This document shows, piece by piece, positions 22,136 to 34,363 of a stretch of DNA of 64,000 nt. The notes below the pieces were generated by a model. The model was not told the origin of the DNA. It saw only the letters and a list, made by a program, of their open reading frames with translations, and ran no database searches. The translations under genes and the position numbers were made by a program. The DNA is taken from assembly GCA_964017185.1 (NCBI GenBank), contig OZ024871.1:11028214-11092213 (forward strand), in the 5' to 3' direction. This stretch comes from Rugalucina vietnamica. Its lineage: Eukaryota; Mollusca; Bivalvia; Lucinida; Lucinidae. Numbering within the stretch: the first letter of the stretch is position 1; each line of letters starts with the position of its first letter.

Positions 22136-25100
22136 CCTGTTGATTTCTATATTGCAAACAATTGTATCTTTTTGACACTATTATCCGTGCACTGGTTTGT
22201 GCAAGTATAATGTTTTTAGGGTTTTTTTTATCACATCTAAGGAAGTTGTTTGGAGGTCTGCTGTTAACAGTTGCCTTTCCACGAACTCATGATCCTAGTT
22301 TCTGTCAGGACTCGCCCTTCAAACTATCCTGGCGATAAGTATAAAAACAATATCTCTGGAGTGTTTCTGGGCATAGGGCAAAGGATTCAATATTAGGTAC
22401 AATTAGGTATAATCATCAAAGGTTTTGCTGCTCCGGGGGACTCCGCGTTAATCAGGGCTGTCACATCAATAATCAGTGTCTGCATTTGGCTGTTCATCAG
22501 TTGTTTTTGTTCCTTGCACAAGGGTGCCAAGAAGCTGTCCCTGACTTTGTTCTGGAGTACAACATGCCATTTTGTGAAATGACAGAGGACAGTTTTGATT
22601 TTCATATCGTAAAAATTCCTAAAATTTGGCATAAGATCAATAGCCTCGAAAATAGTCTACAGCCATCTTTCAAACAGTCAAGATTGATTGGTCAGGTTAA
22701 ACTTTCCTGTTGAAAAGAGGAAGCTTGTTCTTTATGACGGGGTCATTAAACGGGGGCTTCTGGTTGCTTGCTATGTCTTTCACAAACTTTTCATATTGAG
22801 TGTCGGGATGTCTGTGTTTCCTATCATTTGTGTAGATACCATGCGATAGAGAGCATGTTCGAACTGGACATAACTTCGGAAATCACATATTGCTTTGCTC
22901 ATGTTTAATAATTAAAGAATAATGGTTTCCATATTATTCTATCATATGCAGCGTATTGTGGGCATTTTTGCAAGAAATAATTCACTGTTTGGAGGTCAGT
23001 TGTAAAGAAGATCAAATCACGAGCGCGGATCTATTTCGTTTCTAACACACAATAAACATAACAAAGGTCGCTGAAACTGTCGATAACTCTCAGCTTTCCA
23101 CCAATGCAATGCAGATTTCCCGCAAAATATTTGACTGTAATGTAGATATTTGCATACATTCATTACGTTTGTTATGCATTAAAACGACATTACATCATCT
23201 ATTGGTGCTTGATTAGATAGGATAGATGACCTCACAAATGATATCGAAATGGCGCAAAGTAACGCCACGCTTATTCTTCCAGTGAAGTGTTGCACAATAT
23301 AACGGTTTTATAAACACTTGCTATATAGGCAAGGTGTGTTAAAATTAGCAATGTGGTATTGCTTTTGTCTATATTTAGACCACTTCGCGACAATAAAGTT
23401 ATCGAAGTGTTCTTAGCGACGAGAAAAGGGTTATTGAACGTTTTTTACATTTATAGAATCAAGAATGTATGCTGGATATGATATGATATTTTGAATGTAA
23501 CTTAAAAGCGAGGGGCACCACATATTTTCCGAACTTAGGTCCAGTCCGAACTGTAACATTTAACTGTCGTCACCGTCTTGTACACAAATGATGGCTTACA
23601 CAGAGTTTGCTTCTCGATAGTGATATTGCTTATGACCAATAGACATTAATATATGTACTATTATAGCTAAATGTTTAACGAAACCAGTAGACGTACAGTC
23701 CAAAATTCTGTTAAAAAGTCGAAACTGAATAGATGCATCATTTTCTTACAATTCATGAATATTAATGAAAATTCCTATGCTCACATGGTTACCTGATGAA
23801 AACAATTATAAAGTTGAACAAAAGGCTTAATCTGGCTTAGGCATCAGTTGTGACATTTAAAACTGACAAAACGTGAAATTGTCAATTTTCAACTTTTTTT
23901 TGCTACTGATTTTGGCTAAAATGGAGAAATTCATTAATATTCATGAAGATTGAAATTAGCTTTTTTTTTTGCATTTTTGAACTTTATACAAAAGGACAAT
24001 GCCGTAGCTGTAATTTGGAATCATAATTGTTGTTTTATGATCATCAGAATGTGAGTTATGATCAATCATCTACACCAACCCTCTTAAATATGTCGGCCAT
24101 TTTGTTTTTGGCGGCCATCTTGAAAATGGCCGAATTCGAAGTGGCCAGGGATCATTTTAGAATCTGCATCATTTGAAGAACATATGGTGTAAATTTCATG
24201 CTTGTATCATCAACTGAAGTATTCCCTCAAATTTGCTCACTAAGCAGCTCCGCTACAGAACCGAACAACTAAATGAATGCTGTGAACCACTGCAGAAGCT
24301 GAGGCCCGTAAAACCGGTTTAAGCCCCACATTCCAGTAATTCTATATTAATGATCGTTCCAATGCGATACTTCTGTTGCGGTTCTTGTTGGTTTATGCCG
24401 TGGTGATGAAATTTTGTGCTTTTCAGCCATTTTTGGCTTCCGTCTGAGATAAAGATATCTTTATCTCAGCTTCCGTGTACAAGAAAAAGTTACCATAACT
24501 TTTTAACATGGCGTACAGTGAAAAGTTCGTCCTTTCAAATATCTACAAATATCTGATAGAAATGAGTTGAGCGTGGATCTGACAAAATGTGATTTTTGTG
24601 CGATTGAAATCCAATTTCAATTTTCAACAATTTCAATTTTCAACATTTTGCATGTTCTTGCACGGAGTTAAAGTCAATCTGCTTTTGAAATTTAGAATAG
24701 TCATAGCCCAGCACGAAATAAACGTATCACTACATATGTCTTGCTTTGTTATATACTGAAAGGAAATAAAAACTTAAGTCTCGTCTTTTGGAAGTTCCTT
24801 CGTTTAACCGATAAAAACACTTTGTTTCTTGCTATGAATTTTCTATAGAGTAACGTGTCTGCTGCAAAATTGGTGCGTCAAAAATGAAGAAATTTGCTTA
24901 GGGGACTGTCTACGGTCAGTTTGTTCATGCAATGGTCGAAATCAGAGTGTTTAAGTTTATTCATCAAATCTAAGCATTTGGAGTATGATGCATCAAAGAA
25001 CCATAAATCTGTATGATTTGTCTCAGTCCACACTGCACTAGAAAAAAGCTGTCCACAGATAACGTCATGCGTTGAAAAATCACACTAAAGATTCCTTCGG

Positions 25101-25160
25101 CGTTTTGAAACTGACGTCATTAACGTAGCCCATTTGTTTTGCTTCTTTTACGTTTGTTTT
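22136..25160. other. 3 kb intergenic region without recognisable gene
   Basis: Contains a 26-bp perfect palindrome at 24444-24469 and a GGCGGCCATCTTGAAAATGG motif cluster at about 24110-24130. No open frame shows protein-family features. It could include regulatory DNA. Confidence 0.45.
24444..24469. promoter_or_regulatory. Perfect 26-bp palindrome with opposed GATA motifs
   Basis: The left arm is CTGAGATAAAGAT and the right arm its exact reverse complement, so AGATAA and TTATCT face each other. It is flanked by a direct repeat of GCTTCCGT/CTTCCGT. Could be a GATA-factor site or a small foldback remnant. Confidence 0.4.
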
Positions 25161-27135
25161 AGCTCACCTGAGCCGTTAGGCTCACAAGGTGAGCTTATAG
25201 GATGGCCATGATCCGGCGTCCGTCGTCCGTCCGTCGTCGTCCGTCCGTCGTCCAACATTTTCAAAGATCTTCTTCTCTGAAAGCGTTTGGCCAATCAAAG
25301 CCAAATTTTATATGAAGCATCTATGGGAAGGGGGAACCAATGTGTTTATAAATAATCCAGGTCACATGACCAAGATGGCCGCCACGACCATATATGGTAA
25401 AAACCGTTCAAAATGCTTCTTCTCCGGAACCACTGGACTGATTTCAACGAAATTTGGCATGAAGCATTGGGGACGAGAGTACTACAATGTATCTATAAAT
25501 TATGACCTTTGGATGACCTTGACCTATTTTACGGCAAGGTCAACATAGGTCGCCCATGCATTTGAATGGATTTGAAAGGCAAAACTTGCAGGGAATGGGC
25601 AAATGGACTGAAGGTAGGTAATTCTGAAAAAAAAATTGGACCCCAGGGGTTGGTCTGCCCCCACCCCGGGGCAATATACATGTATATTACAAAAATATTC
25701 AAAGATCTTCTCTGAAACCGCTTGGCCAATCAAAGCCAAATTTAATATGAAGCATCTGTGGGAAGGGCGAACCAATGTGTTTATAAATAATCAAGGTCAC
25801 ATGACCAAGATGGCCGCCATGCTCATATTTGGTAAAAACCCTTCAAAATTCTTCTTCTCCTTACCCATTGGACCGATTTCAGCGAAACTTGGCGTGTGAC
25901 ATTGGGGACTTGAGTACTACAATGTATTTATAAATTATGACCTTTGGATGACCTTGACCTATTTTACGGCAAGGTCAACATAGGTCGCCCATGCATTTGA
26001 ATGGGGAAAATTGTTAAAATGTCATTTGAAAGGCAAAACTTGCAGGAAATGGGCAAATGGACTGAAGGTAGGTAATACTGAAAAAAAAATTGGACCCCAG
26101 GGATTGGTCTGCCCCCACCCGGGGCAAAATACATGTATATTACAAAAATATTCAAAGATCTTCTTCTCTGATACCAATTGGCCAATAAAGCCAAATTTTA
26201 TAAGAAACATCTATGGGAAGGGGGGACCAATGTGTTTATAAATAATCCAGGTCACATGATCAAGATGGCCGCCATGCCCATATATGGTAAAAGCCCTTTA
26301 AAATTCTTCTACTGAACCAATGTGGACCAATTTCAACGAAACTTGGCATGAAGCATCGGGGACTGAAGTACTTCAATGTATTTATAAATTATGACCTTTG
26401 GATGACCTTGACCTATTTTACGGCAAGGTCAACATAGGTCACCAATGCATTGGAATGGGGAAAACTTTTAAAATGTCATTTAAAGTGAAAGTGTTGCAGG
26501 AAATGGGCAGTAGGACTGAATATTAATGATTCTGAAAAAAATTGGATCCCAGGGGCTCATTTACCCCAACCCCGGGGAATTATACATGTATATCACCATA
26601 ATATGCAAACATCTTCTCCTCTGAAACCGCTTAGCCAATCAAAGCCAAATTACATGTGAAGCATCTATAGAATTGGGGAATCAATGAGTGTATAAATAAT
26701 CAAGGTCACATGACCAAGATGGCCGCCAGGCCCATATATGGTATAAACCCTTCAAAAATCTCTGGAACCGGTGGACCGATTTCGAAGAAACTTGGTGTGA
26801 AGCATCTATGGCTTAAGTACTACAATGTATATATAAATCATGACCCTGTGATGACCTATATAAAGCATGACCCTGTGATGACCTTGACCCAGTTATGGCA
26901 AGGTCAATATGGGTTGGCCATGCATTTAAATGGGGAAAACTGTTAAAATGTCATTTGAAGGGAAAAGCCAGCAAAAAATTGGCAGATGGATAGAATATTG
27001 ATTATTCTGAAAAAAAAAATCCCCAGGGGCTTCATCTGCCACTGCACTGGGGTTAAATACCATAATATTCAAACATGTTTTTTGGTTTATGCAGCAGATC
27101 TCAGGTGAGCGTTTACAGGACCATTGGTCCTCTTG
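25161..27135 (-). repeat. Rep-A copy 2: four tandem ~450-bp units
   Basis: Starts with the hairpin AGCTCACCTGAGCC...GGTGAGCT (25161-25195) and a CGTCCGTCGTCCG stretch. Units then start near 25265, 25703, 26157 and 26609, and the array ends near 27135 (CAGGACCATTGGTCCTCTTG). It is in reverse orientation to copy 1. Each unit carries TCAAGGTCA, TCACATGACC and AAGATGGCCGCC motifs. The frames encoding MTLTYFTARST-like peptides recur because the DNA repeats, not because of protein conservation. Confidence 0.85.
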
Positions 27136-27343
27136 TTTTCAGAATTATTCTTGGATTTGGTTTTAAAACTGGTGATACGGTATCGAGTTTTGTATTGCAA
27201 GCAGTTTTTCATAAACGTAAACGTCCACTCAGCTGTGTGTGACTTGATGCTGACGTTCTAAATAAAGGCGATTCATGCTTTCCGATGAAAAGAAAAGAAT
27301 TCAAATAATCATTTAATTAATGGGTAAATCATTTGTTATCTAA
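27136..27343. other. Short spacer
   Basis: AT-rich DNA between Rep-A and the CpG-rich MITE; ends with TAA, the target duplication at 27341-27343. Confidence 0.4.
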
Positions 27344-28026
27344 AACAGCAGTCACACATTAGCGTATAAGTGAAACGCGCGCCGGGCGTGTTAAAAAAAT
27401 ACAAATTTCCACATACGCCAGACGCACGTCGGAGACACGTCCAAGGCGCGTTAAGCGCGCGCTGGGTACGCTTGGTGTACGTCCGACGCGCGTCGCTAAA
27501 AGTCGGCGCTCGTTTCGTGCGCGTTTGGGCTAAATAAAATTTTAAACATGCTTAAAAATTTTCTAGAAGTTGGGCGTGTGTCGGGCGTGTGACCTGCACG
27601 CTACAAGTACGTTCCACGCGCGTTACAGGCGCGTTGAATACGTTTCGAACACGCCCAGCACGCGCCGAGTACACGTTTCAAGCACGTCGTATACGCTACG
27701 TGCGCGTTTCGATTTTAACCGGATGCTGGTTTGGGCGAGTGTGGAACGCGCCTGTAACGTGTGCCAAGCGTGCTTGGAGCGCGCATGAAACGCATACAGC
27801 GCGTCTGTAGCGCGTTCGTAGCGTGTCTGGGACGTACGACAAACGTACTACAAAACGTTGAGATTTTTTATACGTCCGGCACACGCCTCAGTCACGCGCT
27901 AATGTGTGACTGCAAAAGCGAGTTAAAGGAACAAATTAATTTTATATGTCCAAAATCTTCAGCGTGTTGAGATTTTTCATACGCCCGGCGCGCGTTTGGG
28001 TTATACGCTACTGTGTGACTGCTGTT
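27344..28026. mobile_element. CpG-rich MITE, PIF/Harbinger-like, 683 bp
   Basis: Inverted termini of roughly 45-50 bp: AACAGCAGTCACACATTAGC on the left, matching the reverse complement of the right end with few mismatches, flanked by TAA on both sides (27341-27343, 28027-28029). The interior is crowded with short GCGCG/ACGTG/GGGCGTG words, very unlike its AT-rich surroundings. A second copy of the right subterminal sequence lies at 27857-27916. No transposase is encoded. Assignment to PIF/Harbinger rests on the 3-bp TAA duplication. Confidence 0.7.
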
Positions 28027-28029
28027 TAA

Positions 28030-29090
28030 TGAAATGTCTGTATGCAAAAATTGGGACCTCGTTTCCCGACGTTGACGTGACGCTCTCAATAAAAAGATAA
28101 ACAGTTAAAACACCGGAAACAGATTTAGAATCTCAATGTCGATAAGACAAATGCTTCTTTTGAGTTACCATAAACATGAACTTTAATCATTCATGGTGAA
28201 AATATTTTCCCAGCGTTAGAAAATGTCGAAAATGCACTTGCATGTTTGACGTTAAAACTAAACGTTACGTTTTTCAGGATAAAATCTCAAATTATCAATG
28301 TTTTGAGGGTATTCTAAAACCTTTGATCAAAAACGCTTATGGTCAGCATCTTACGTCAGCGAAACCGGCTCTAATCATGGTCTTGCATGCGATTTGGGGT
28401 GAAAACGTCTGAATGACGTAACTCTATTTCGTTTGACGAAATGCAGTTTTTAAAATGCAAAATGTGAAGCAAAAATTTCACACTGTCACAATCAGAATAT
28501 ACCAACTGGTTATATTTTAAATTGATTTAAAATAAGTAAACAATAAATAATGATAAAAGCTTAAGTTTCTTATTCCTCTCAGTATATTAGTAGCTATATT
28601 TTGTTTTAAGTTAACCACAAACAAGACACAATGTATTAATGACTGGATATTTTGCCTGCAGTTAGAAGCATATCTGATACCGACACGTCTAAGTGATCAT
28701 GCTTGAAGGGACACCAGTCTATATTTTCTAATAAGTTGCCGAGAATAGTCTCACTGATAATCCGATTACTTAGATGGATACATCAAAGAAGACTCAAATG
28801 AAATGTAGAAAAAGAATAAAAATCACAAGTAAAATCACTACTGAGACACAGGGCGATTGATATTATAATCTAATGGTCGTGCTTGTACAGGTCCATGGTT
28901 CTGCTACATATCCATATTAAAATAGGTTGGGTCATTCGTATGTCCTGTAAAAAATTAAAGTTTTAATTCCTATCAAACTAGGAAGTAGTGTAGCTCTCCT
29001 AAAAGTTAAGTAAGTTTGCATACAACGTGTACACAGAACTTATTGGTATTCTGAATCTCAGTATGTACTACATATGTTCTATAGATCAAC
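28030..29090. other. Intergenic, 3' flank of the GPCR gene
   Basis: AT-rich; probably includes the receptor 3' untranslated region at its right end on the minus strand. No separate gene recognised. Confidence 0.45.
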
Positions 29091-29091
29091 G

Positions 29092-31536
29092 TTATTTTCT
29101 TTGTAGCTCATCTATACGTTGAGTGAGCCGTGTACTTAAGTTGATTTGCTTTGACATCAGCTGCGTCGTCGATACAGACTGACGTAAACGCGAGTCACGC
29201 CAACAAATGGTGAGTATGGATCGGTAAGCGTCAGCGAATCGTTTTTGGGTGCTGAGGTAGATAATCCAGTTCACAGAGGGATGAAGATGCGCAAACGTCG
29301 TTATGATTACGTGAGCCTCGTGTGAGAACGTGTCATTAACGTCGATGACCATGATTAAGGCATATGGAGCCCAGAATGCCACAAAGGCGGCGTAGACCAG
29401 AAACAGTGTCTTAGCAACGCCGAGTTGCATGTTTGGTGCTTGAGCAGCTTGTTGAAAGATGGTTTTCCTTTGGTTCTGGTGCTTGGAAAATGGCATTATT
29501 TTCCTGTGATTCCTGACGTAGCGATATAACATTAGGTAGCAGAAACCTGTAACCAGGCATGGGATCCAAACCAGTGTCACAGAGAAAATTACTGTGTATT
29601 GATACGTCGCCATCCTGTCCCAGATACATTGAAGGCTCTTCCTGTCAAAATTGTGATCACCTATCCCTGCCTGATTTAGAAGTACCAGAGTTGTTCCTAT
29701 GCAGTAGATGATCGCACAGATTACAACACATTTCGTTTTTGAAAATACCTTTTTGTAATACTTATTATGGCAGACGAAGATGTAACGATACACACTCATT
29801 GTGGCGATGGTCATCAGTGACGTCACACAGGAAATGGTACAAATACTGCCGATGATCTGGCAAAGTTTTGGAACGCTGTCGAAAAAATCATGGCCTTCCA
29901 GTTTTGCTGAAAATATAAAACGAATGGTAGGGCATAATGAATGTTACTATTCCCGTTTCACGTATATAATATGAAATAAGGCCCTACCTTGTTCGCGACG
30001 CTCTACTCCCATTGCACAGATAATTTTAAAATAAGCTATATATATGACAGCTTCCTCAACCTTGGGGCATTTCCAGGGGCTTAGGGGATCTAGGGAGAAG
30101 GACCATTTATTTCCAGGGATCTGGGCAGAAGGTAGTTGCGAACCCTCACTACGCTATGATTACACAAATGTTTCATATCGCTTCGTTGCGAGCCCAGTTG
30201 TCATTCTTTTAATTCACAATAGTTAACTAAATCCTTCCTATATGTTCGAAGGTTTACGGAAAAATGATTTCCGACCATTTCCATATATGGAAAATTAACT
30301 GAACAATTCGTATAATGCAGCGCGCGTTGAAACGTCACGATGACGTAAAACTATATGGAAAATTGATCAATCAGTATAATGCAGAACGTGCTGAATCGTC
30401 AAACTAACAATTGAAAATGGCTGACATTGACGTCATTTGTAAAAATGCGTGCGGATCAGTGGTACTGACCAATGAATTACATTACATTGCCTAACGAATT
30501 ATGCAAATAAACCAGGCGAATTCCGGTTCCGGTTGACGAAATATATTTTTCTATCTATGTATAGCAGGGCAGTATAGAACAGAACATTTTAACGCCTTCT
30601 ACCATAAGAGGGAGGCTATAAAATAATTGTAGTCATTTACGGTTTGGTTTCGTCAACCGATAAACTTTCTGAACTTAATTCGTTATGCATTTGCTATAAA
30701 TTATAGGCATTTAGACACAATACTCGCTTTTAAAGAATATACCTATTTCTTTGAAAAAAAAAAAAAAATAAATAAAAAATAAAAAAAAAAATAAAAAACA
30801 TATGGAGTTTAAAATAGCAGACCGTTAATATAAAGGAGGAAAGACAAGGTTTCCAGCGTTGCATCACAAATGAATTTATGGTGCCTTCGTAATGCCGCTC
30901 GCCTTGTAAATCAGGCCAGATTAAGATCCAAGGACTCCTGACTTTCGGAGGGGACGTTAAACCGAAGTATGACATAAGCTGGGACGTAAAATAGCAATGC
31001 AACCAACGAACCAATTATATAATTGGACTTTGAATTTAATTTGGCTTCAGATATACTGAGAAAGATCTGTGAAAAGATCTTAGTATATCTAATTGTCATA
31101 AATCAGCAATAAAATTAATCAATGGAAATCAACATTGTTTATTTGACATCAAGTGATAAGGAATTTAACCAAAACTAGCTTGATGAAGCATGGAGGTCCG
31201 TATACTTGCATCTGACGCCAAGACAAGTGATTGTGACACAGTATGGTACTTACCCAAAATGCTCATAGGATCCGCAACAGCCGTAACATACAGATCAGAA
31301 AACGCCAAGTTCACGACGAATGCTTTCTCTACGTGGCGGATTTTCCGATTAAACGCCACGGCAAGTATTGTTAGAATGTTACCGAATGTTCCTCCTAGGG
31401 TCACAATAGCAAGAACAACTATGGAGGGTATAGCAATCCATGGTTTTAGCTGAAGAAATTTGTACTTTCCAAACGTTTCGTGTCCGTATGTTATATTGTC
31501 GTATTCGGGTCCACCTGAACTTACAGTTTCGTTCAT
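29092..31536 (-). CDS. Melatonin-receptor-like class A GPCR, two exons
   Basis: Join of 31536-31254 and 29906-29092, 365 residues. The ATG at 31536 is the first after an in-frame TAG at 31587-31585. The donor GTAAGT (31253-31248) and acceptor TTTTCAG (ending at 29907) give a 1347-bp phase-1 intron just after TM2. N-glycosylation sites NET and NIT precede TM1 (about 33-61, GN at 52-53). TM2 has NLAFSD (D81); TM3 starts at C110 and ends in YRY (134-136) instead of DRY; ECL2 has QCIWDR; TM6 has FWAPYA; TM7 has NWIIY (307-311) instead of NPxxY. FVCHNKYYKKVFS after TM3 is close to the ICHSLKY-type stretch of melatonin receptors, whose own motifs are NRY and NAxxY. Ligand unknown. A paralogue exon lies at 58627-59486. 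A Tre1/moody-like assignment is the alternative. Confidence 0.85.
29907..31253 (-). other. GPCR intron with repeat debris
   Basis: Holds Rep-C at 30516-30616 (inverted relative to 8437-8537), an A-rich stretch at about 30755-30800, and a fragment with GGAGGGGACGTTAAACCG (30836-30985) that resembles a SINE 3' part. Consensus splice sites are intact. Confidence 0.7.
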
Positions 31537-34049
31537 ATTTAGTCGATGACACAAAGCAGTACAAAACAAAGAAAATCGCTCTTCCTAAGATGTTACAATT
31601 ATTGAATTGGTAGATTAAAAGACAAAATTGTATACGAGCCGCAGCTTAACAACACCAATAAATTGCGAGTTAAGGACAGTCATTCCCATCGCTAAAATAT
31701 TGATAGTAGTCATGTTTGCAAGGCATTTAGCCTACCTTAGGAAAATGTTACAAGCATAATCTGCATGTCACCTGAAAGAAGAGAATATGTTCTTTCTACT
31801 GATATATGTATGTGTTGAGAATATTTTATAGCCTTTTGTTGACTCAATGAGACAATTTTAATTGTCTTTTTGCAGTTTATTTGCATCTTCTTTTTAAGTT
31901 TTTGAGTTAGAGGTACCTTTTTCTGTGACAGCCATCAGTTAATAGAGATCTACAATAATGTATCAGGGATTTTCGAAATAATGCCTCAAAGCAGAAATAC
32001 AGCACATTTTGTCATGCAGTTCATAATTAATTGGTCATCCCTAACAAAATCCTTGATAGATCAAGAACCGTTCAAAATCAGGAAAATCTGTGATACATTT
32101 ATCTTTGTCATACTTCAAACCACCCACCCACCAAATATTATGTAGATCTGTCCATAAATAAAAGAATTATACCACTTTGAAATCGAAGTTCTTTTGAAAA
32201 TCCAATTGTCAGATAAACCTTAAAACTGTTTGATGATACAAAATGTCTATAATCCTCTTGAATAGGTAGATTCTAGAACATGGCATCTACACACATCCAA
32301 TCAGCACTCTGGAAGACTTTGCTACACACCTTTTGGGCTGGTCTGCTTTATCATAGTAGGCCAAAATTATGAAAATATTGTTTATTTTAACCAATAGCCT
32401 GATTTCAAGTCACGAATACATTTCACGGTCATTAGTTAATGACCTGCCCTAAGTAGTGGAACATTCTCCAGGAAATCTTCAAAAGGGAGGCATAATCTGC
32501 TATCCCTTAATGATGGATGTGGAAAACCAACTGTTACAGGAAATGAATGGATTGGGGCAAGTTTATTGCCTTTTTACTGTCTTCAGTATGTCTGATGTTA
32601 GCCTTTGCCTTGGGAAAACCTATGTACATCCAAGCCCGAGAGGTTGGATGCAAACCATGGCTTTGAGTTTCATAGTTTACATTATTACACTGTTTACATT
32701 GAAATTTGAAATTCATCAACTACATGTAGTAAGATTATACTAGATATACAGTAAAGAGAAAAAAAGAAAGAAAAGAAAAAAAAATTCTGATCGAGCTTAT
32801 GCAACCAATTTGAGAAAAAGATAAGTTAAGATAATACATGGACTAATCTTCAGGGTTTCGGACCAGGTCCGACACAAACCGGCCTATACAGCTACATGAC
32901 ATGGTTAGAAGCTTGAAGTTTTGGATCTATGAAGAAGAGGAATTGTAGTATCAGTGAAGCAAAAACAAAGATGCTGATCAGCTGTGCAGTTACTGCACAG
33001 ATGATCTCTGCCTTTGTTGTCGTATATATATAGTCAAAAATCCAGTTTTCTCATGACGCAGCTCAAATATAATATCATGAGCAATGAATGATGCTGTGTA
33101 AAAAGAACAATGCCCCACTGTAAGAATTACATGTGTCTAGGCCATTTAACGGGTACACAAACTAACCAGTTTCTAATAATAGGGATGTTTAAATGTGTAA
33201 AACAAAGTCCTGAACTTTGCAGCAGAAACACAGCTAATCTTTTCTTTATTTTATTATTATTTTTTTTTTTTTTTCATTTTATTTTTTTATGTATTGTGCA
33301 AGAACTAACACAGGTTTTCTCAAGACAAGACAGTTCTTGACTGTCTAAGTTGATTAATAGCCTACTGGCTCTTCAGCCTCCTGGTACAGAAAAATCTTTA
33401 TAGTGTGTGAAATCAATTGGCCATTGGCAATCAGTGGTAAATTGATAGAACAAACTTATCCACATTTTACAGTTACTTTGGAAATTTTATCAAATTCTAG
33501 CATTTCTGACAAAGATATGATTTTAATTTTTGCACATGATGTAGAATATACTTAATGTATTTATAAACTATCAGTTTTGAAAAAAGAGCAAAAAAAAAGT
33601 GTCAGTGACGTCTGACTGTCCTTAAGCGAAACCTTAGAATCGTGGTTAGCATGTAAGTAATGCTGGATCCTGAAGGCATAATTATTGCAATCAAATAATT
33701 TATTGCCTTTGAGAATAGTGTGGTTTATTTTCATTATAATAGAATTTGATATGACGAAAGCACAGGTTGTGCTTATAAAAGGTTGTAAAAGGGTGGGTGT
33801 GCAAAACAAGCACCGTTACCTAAGAGGTGTGTCAGTATAAGAAATACCTTGGTATGCGTCGAGGAAAAAAATCAAAATGCGTTTGAAAAATATTTTGACA
33901 GAATATAAATCAAAGTTTGACTTTGTATTAAAATAAACGTAGCATATATACTCGGTAGCATTTTCTGTTTGATTAAACTTACGAACGGTCTGAAATATCA
34001 AAAGGCAGAAACTAAACTCACCAATATCAGTCATCGCAAGCCGTAAAAT
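31537..34049. other. Upstream region of the first GPCR
   Basis: No second gene is supported. It contains Rep-F at 32860-33115 and a T-rich run near 33260-33275. The proximal part presumably holds the receptor promoter, but no clear TATA/Inr arrangement can be assigned by eye. Confidence 0.4.
32860..33115 (+). repeat. Rep-F copy 1
   Basis: Matches 37720-37985 and 63105-63370 at moderate identity: GACCAGGTCCGACACAAACC, then GTGAAGCAAAAACAAAGATG, CTGATCAGCTGTGCAGTTA and TGTGCCCCA-like words in the same order. No coding potential is conserved. Confidence 0.6.
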
Positions 34050-34360
34050 GACCATCAATGTGAATGGACAAAAACTGAAAGTTATTGATATATCCACCTA
34101 CCATGGAAGCAGTGCACCTTGATGATGAGATCTGCCAGAACTGCAAAAGGCAGTGTGGCATTTGGAATACTCTAGTTGTCCGGAAGCAAAATGGAATCAA
34201 ACTTGGCACCAAGCTGAAGTCTACAAGGCTTGTGGTACTGCAACCCTCTAATATGCATGTGACAGCTGGACAGCATACCAGCGTCATGCAAAGATACTTA
34301 ATTATTATTTTTTTTTATAAAGAAAATTCAGTGGTATTGAAGTGGTCGTTCGTCTCTCAC
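34050..34360 (+). pseudogene. LINE RT fragment, forward strand
   Basis: Encodes degenerate pieces (VNGQKLKV, DDEICQNCKRQCGIW, KQNGIKLGTKLK, YQRHAK) homologous to the LINE at 35430-36930, followed by a truncated version of that LINE's 3' end (GGTCGTTCGTCTCTCAC). It sits on the opposite strand to that LINE, the two being tail to tail around the MITE. Confidence 0.7.
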
Positions 34361-34363
34361 TAA

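Noticed and set aside
25312-26946. Repeated peptides such as MTKMAA...VMTLTYFTARST
   Set aside because: Recurrence follows the ~450-bp DNA repeat; frames break at different points in each unit.
27570-28089. Overlapping Arg/Cys-rich open frames on both strands
   Set aside because: CpG-rich MITE interior with few stop codons; no protein features.
29815-29826. TGACGTCA inside the GPCR exon
   Set aside because: Encodes conserved Val-Thr-Ser in TM3 of both paralogues, so coding constraint explains it.
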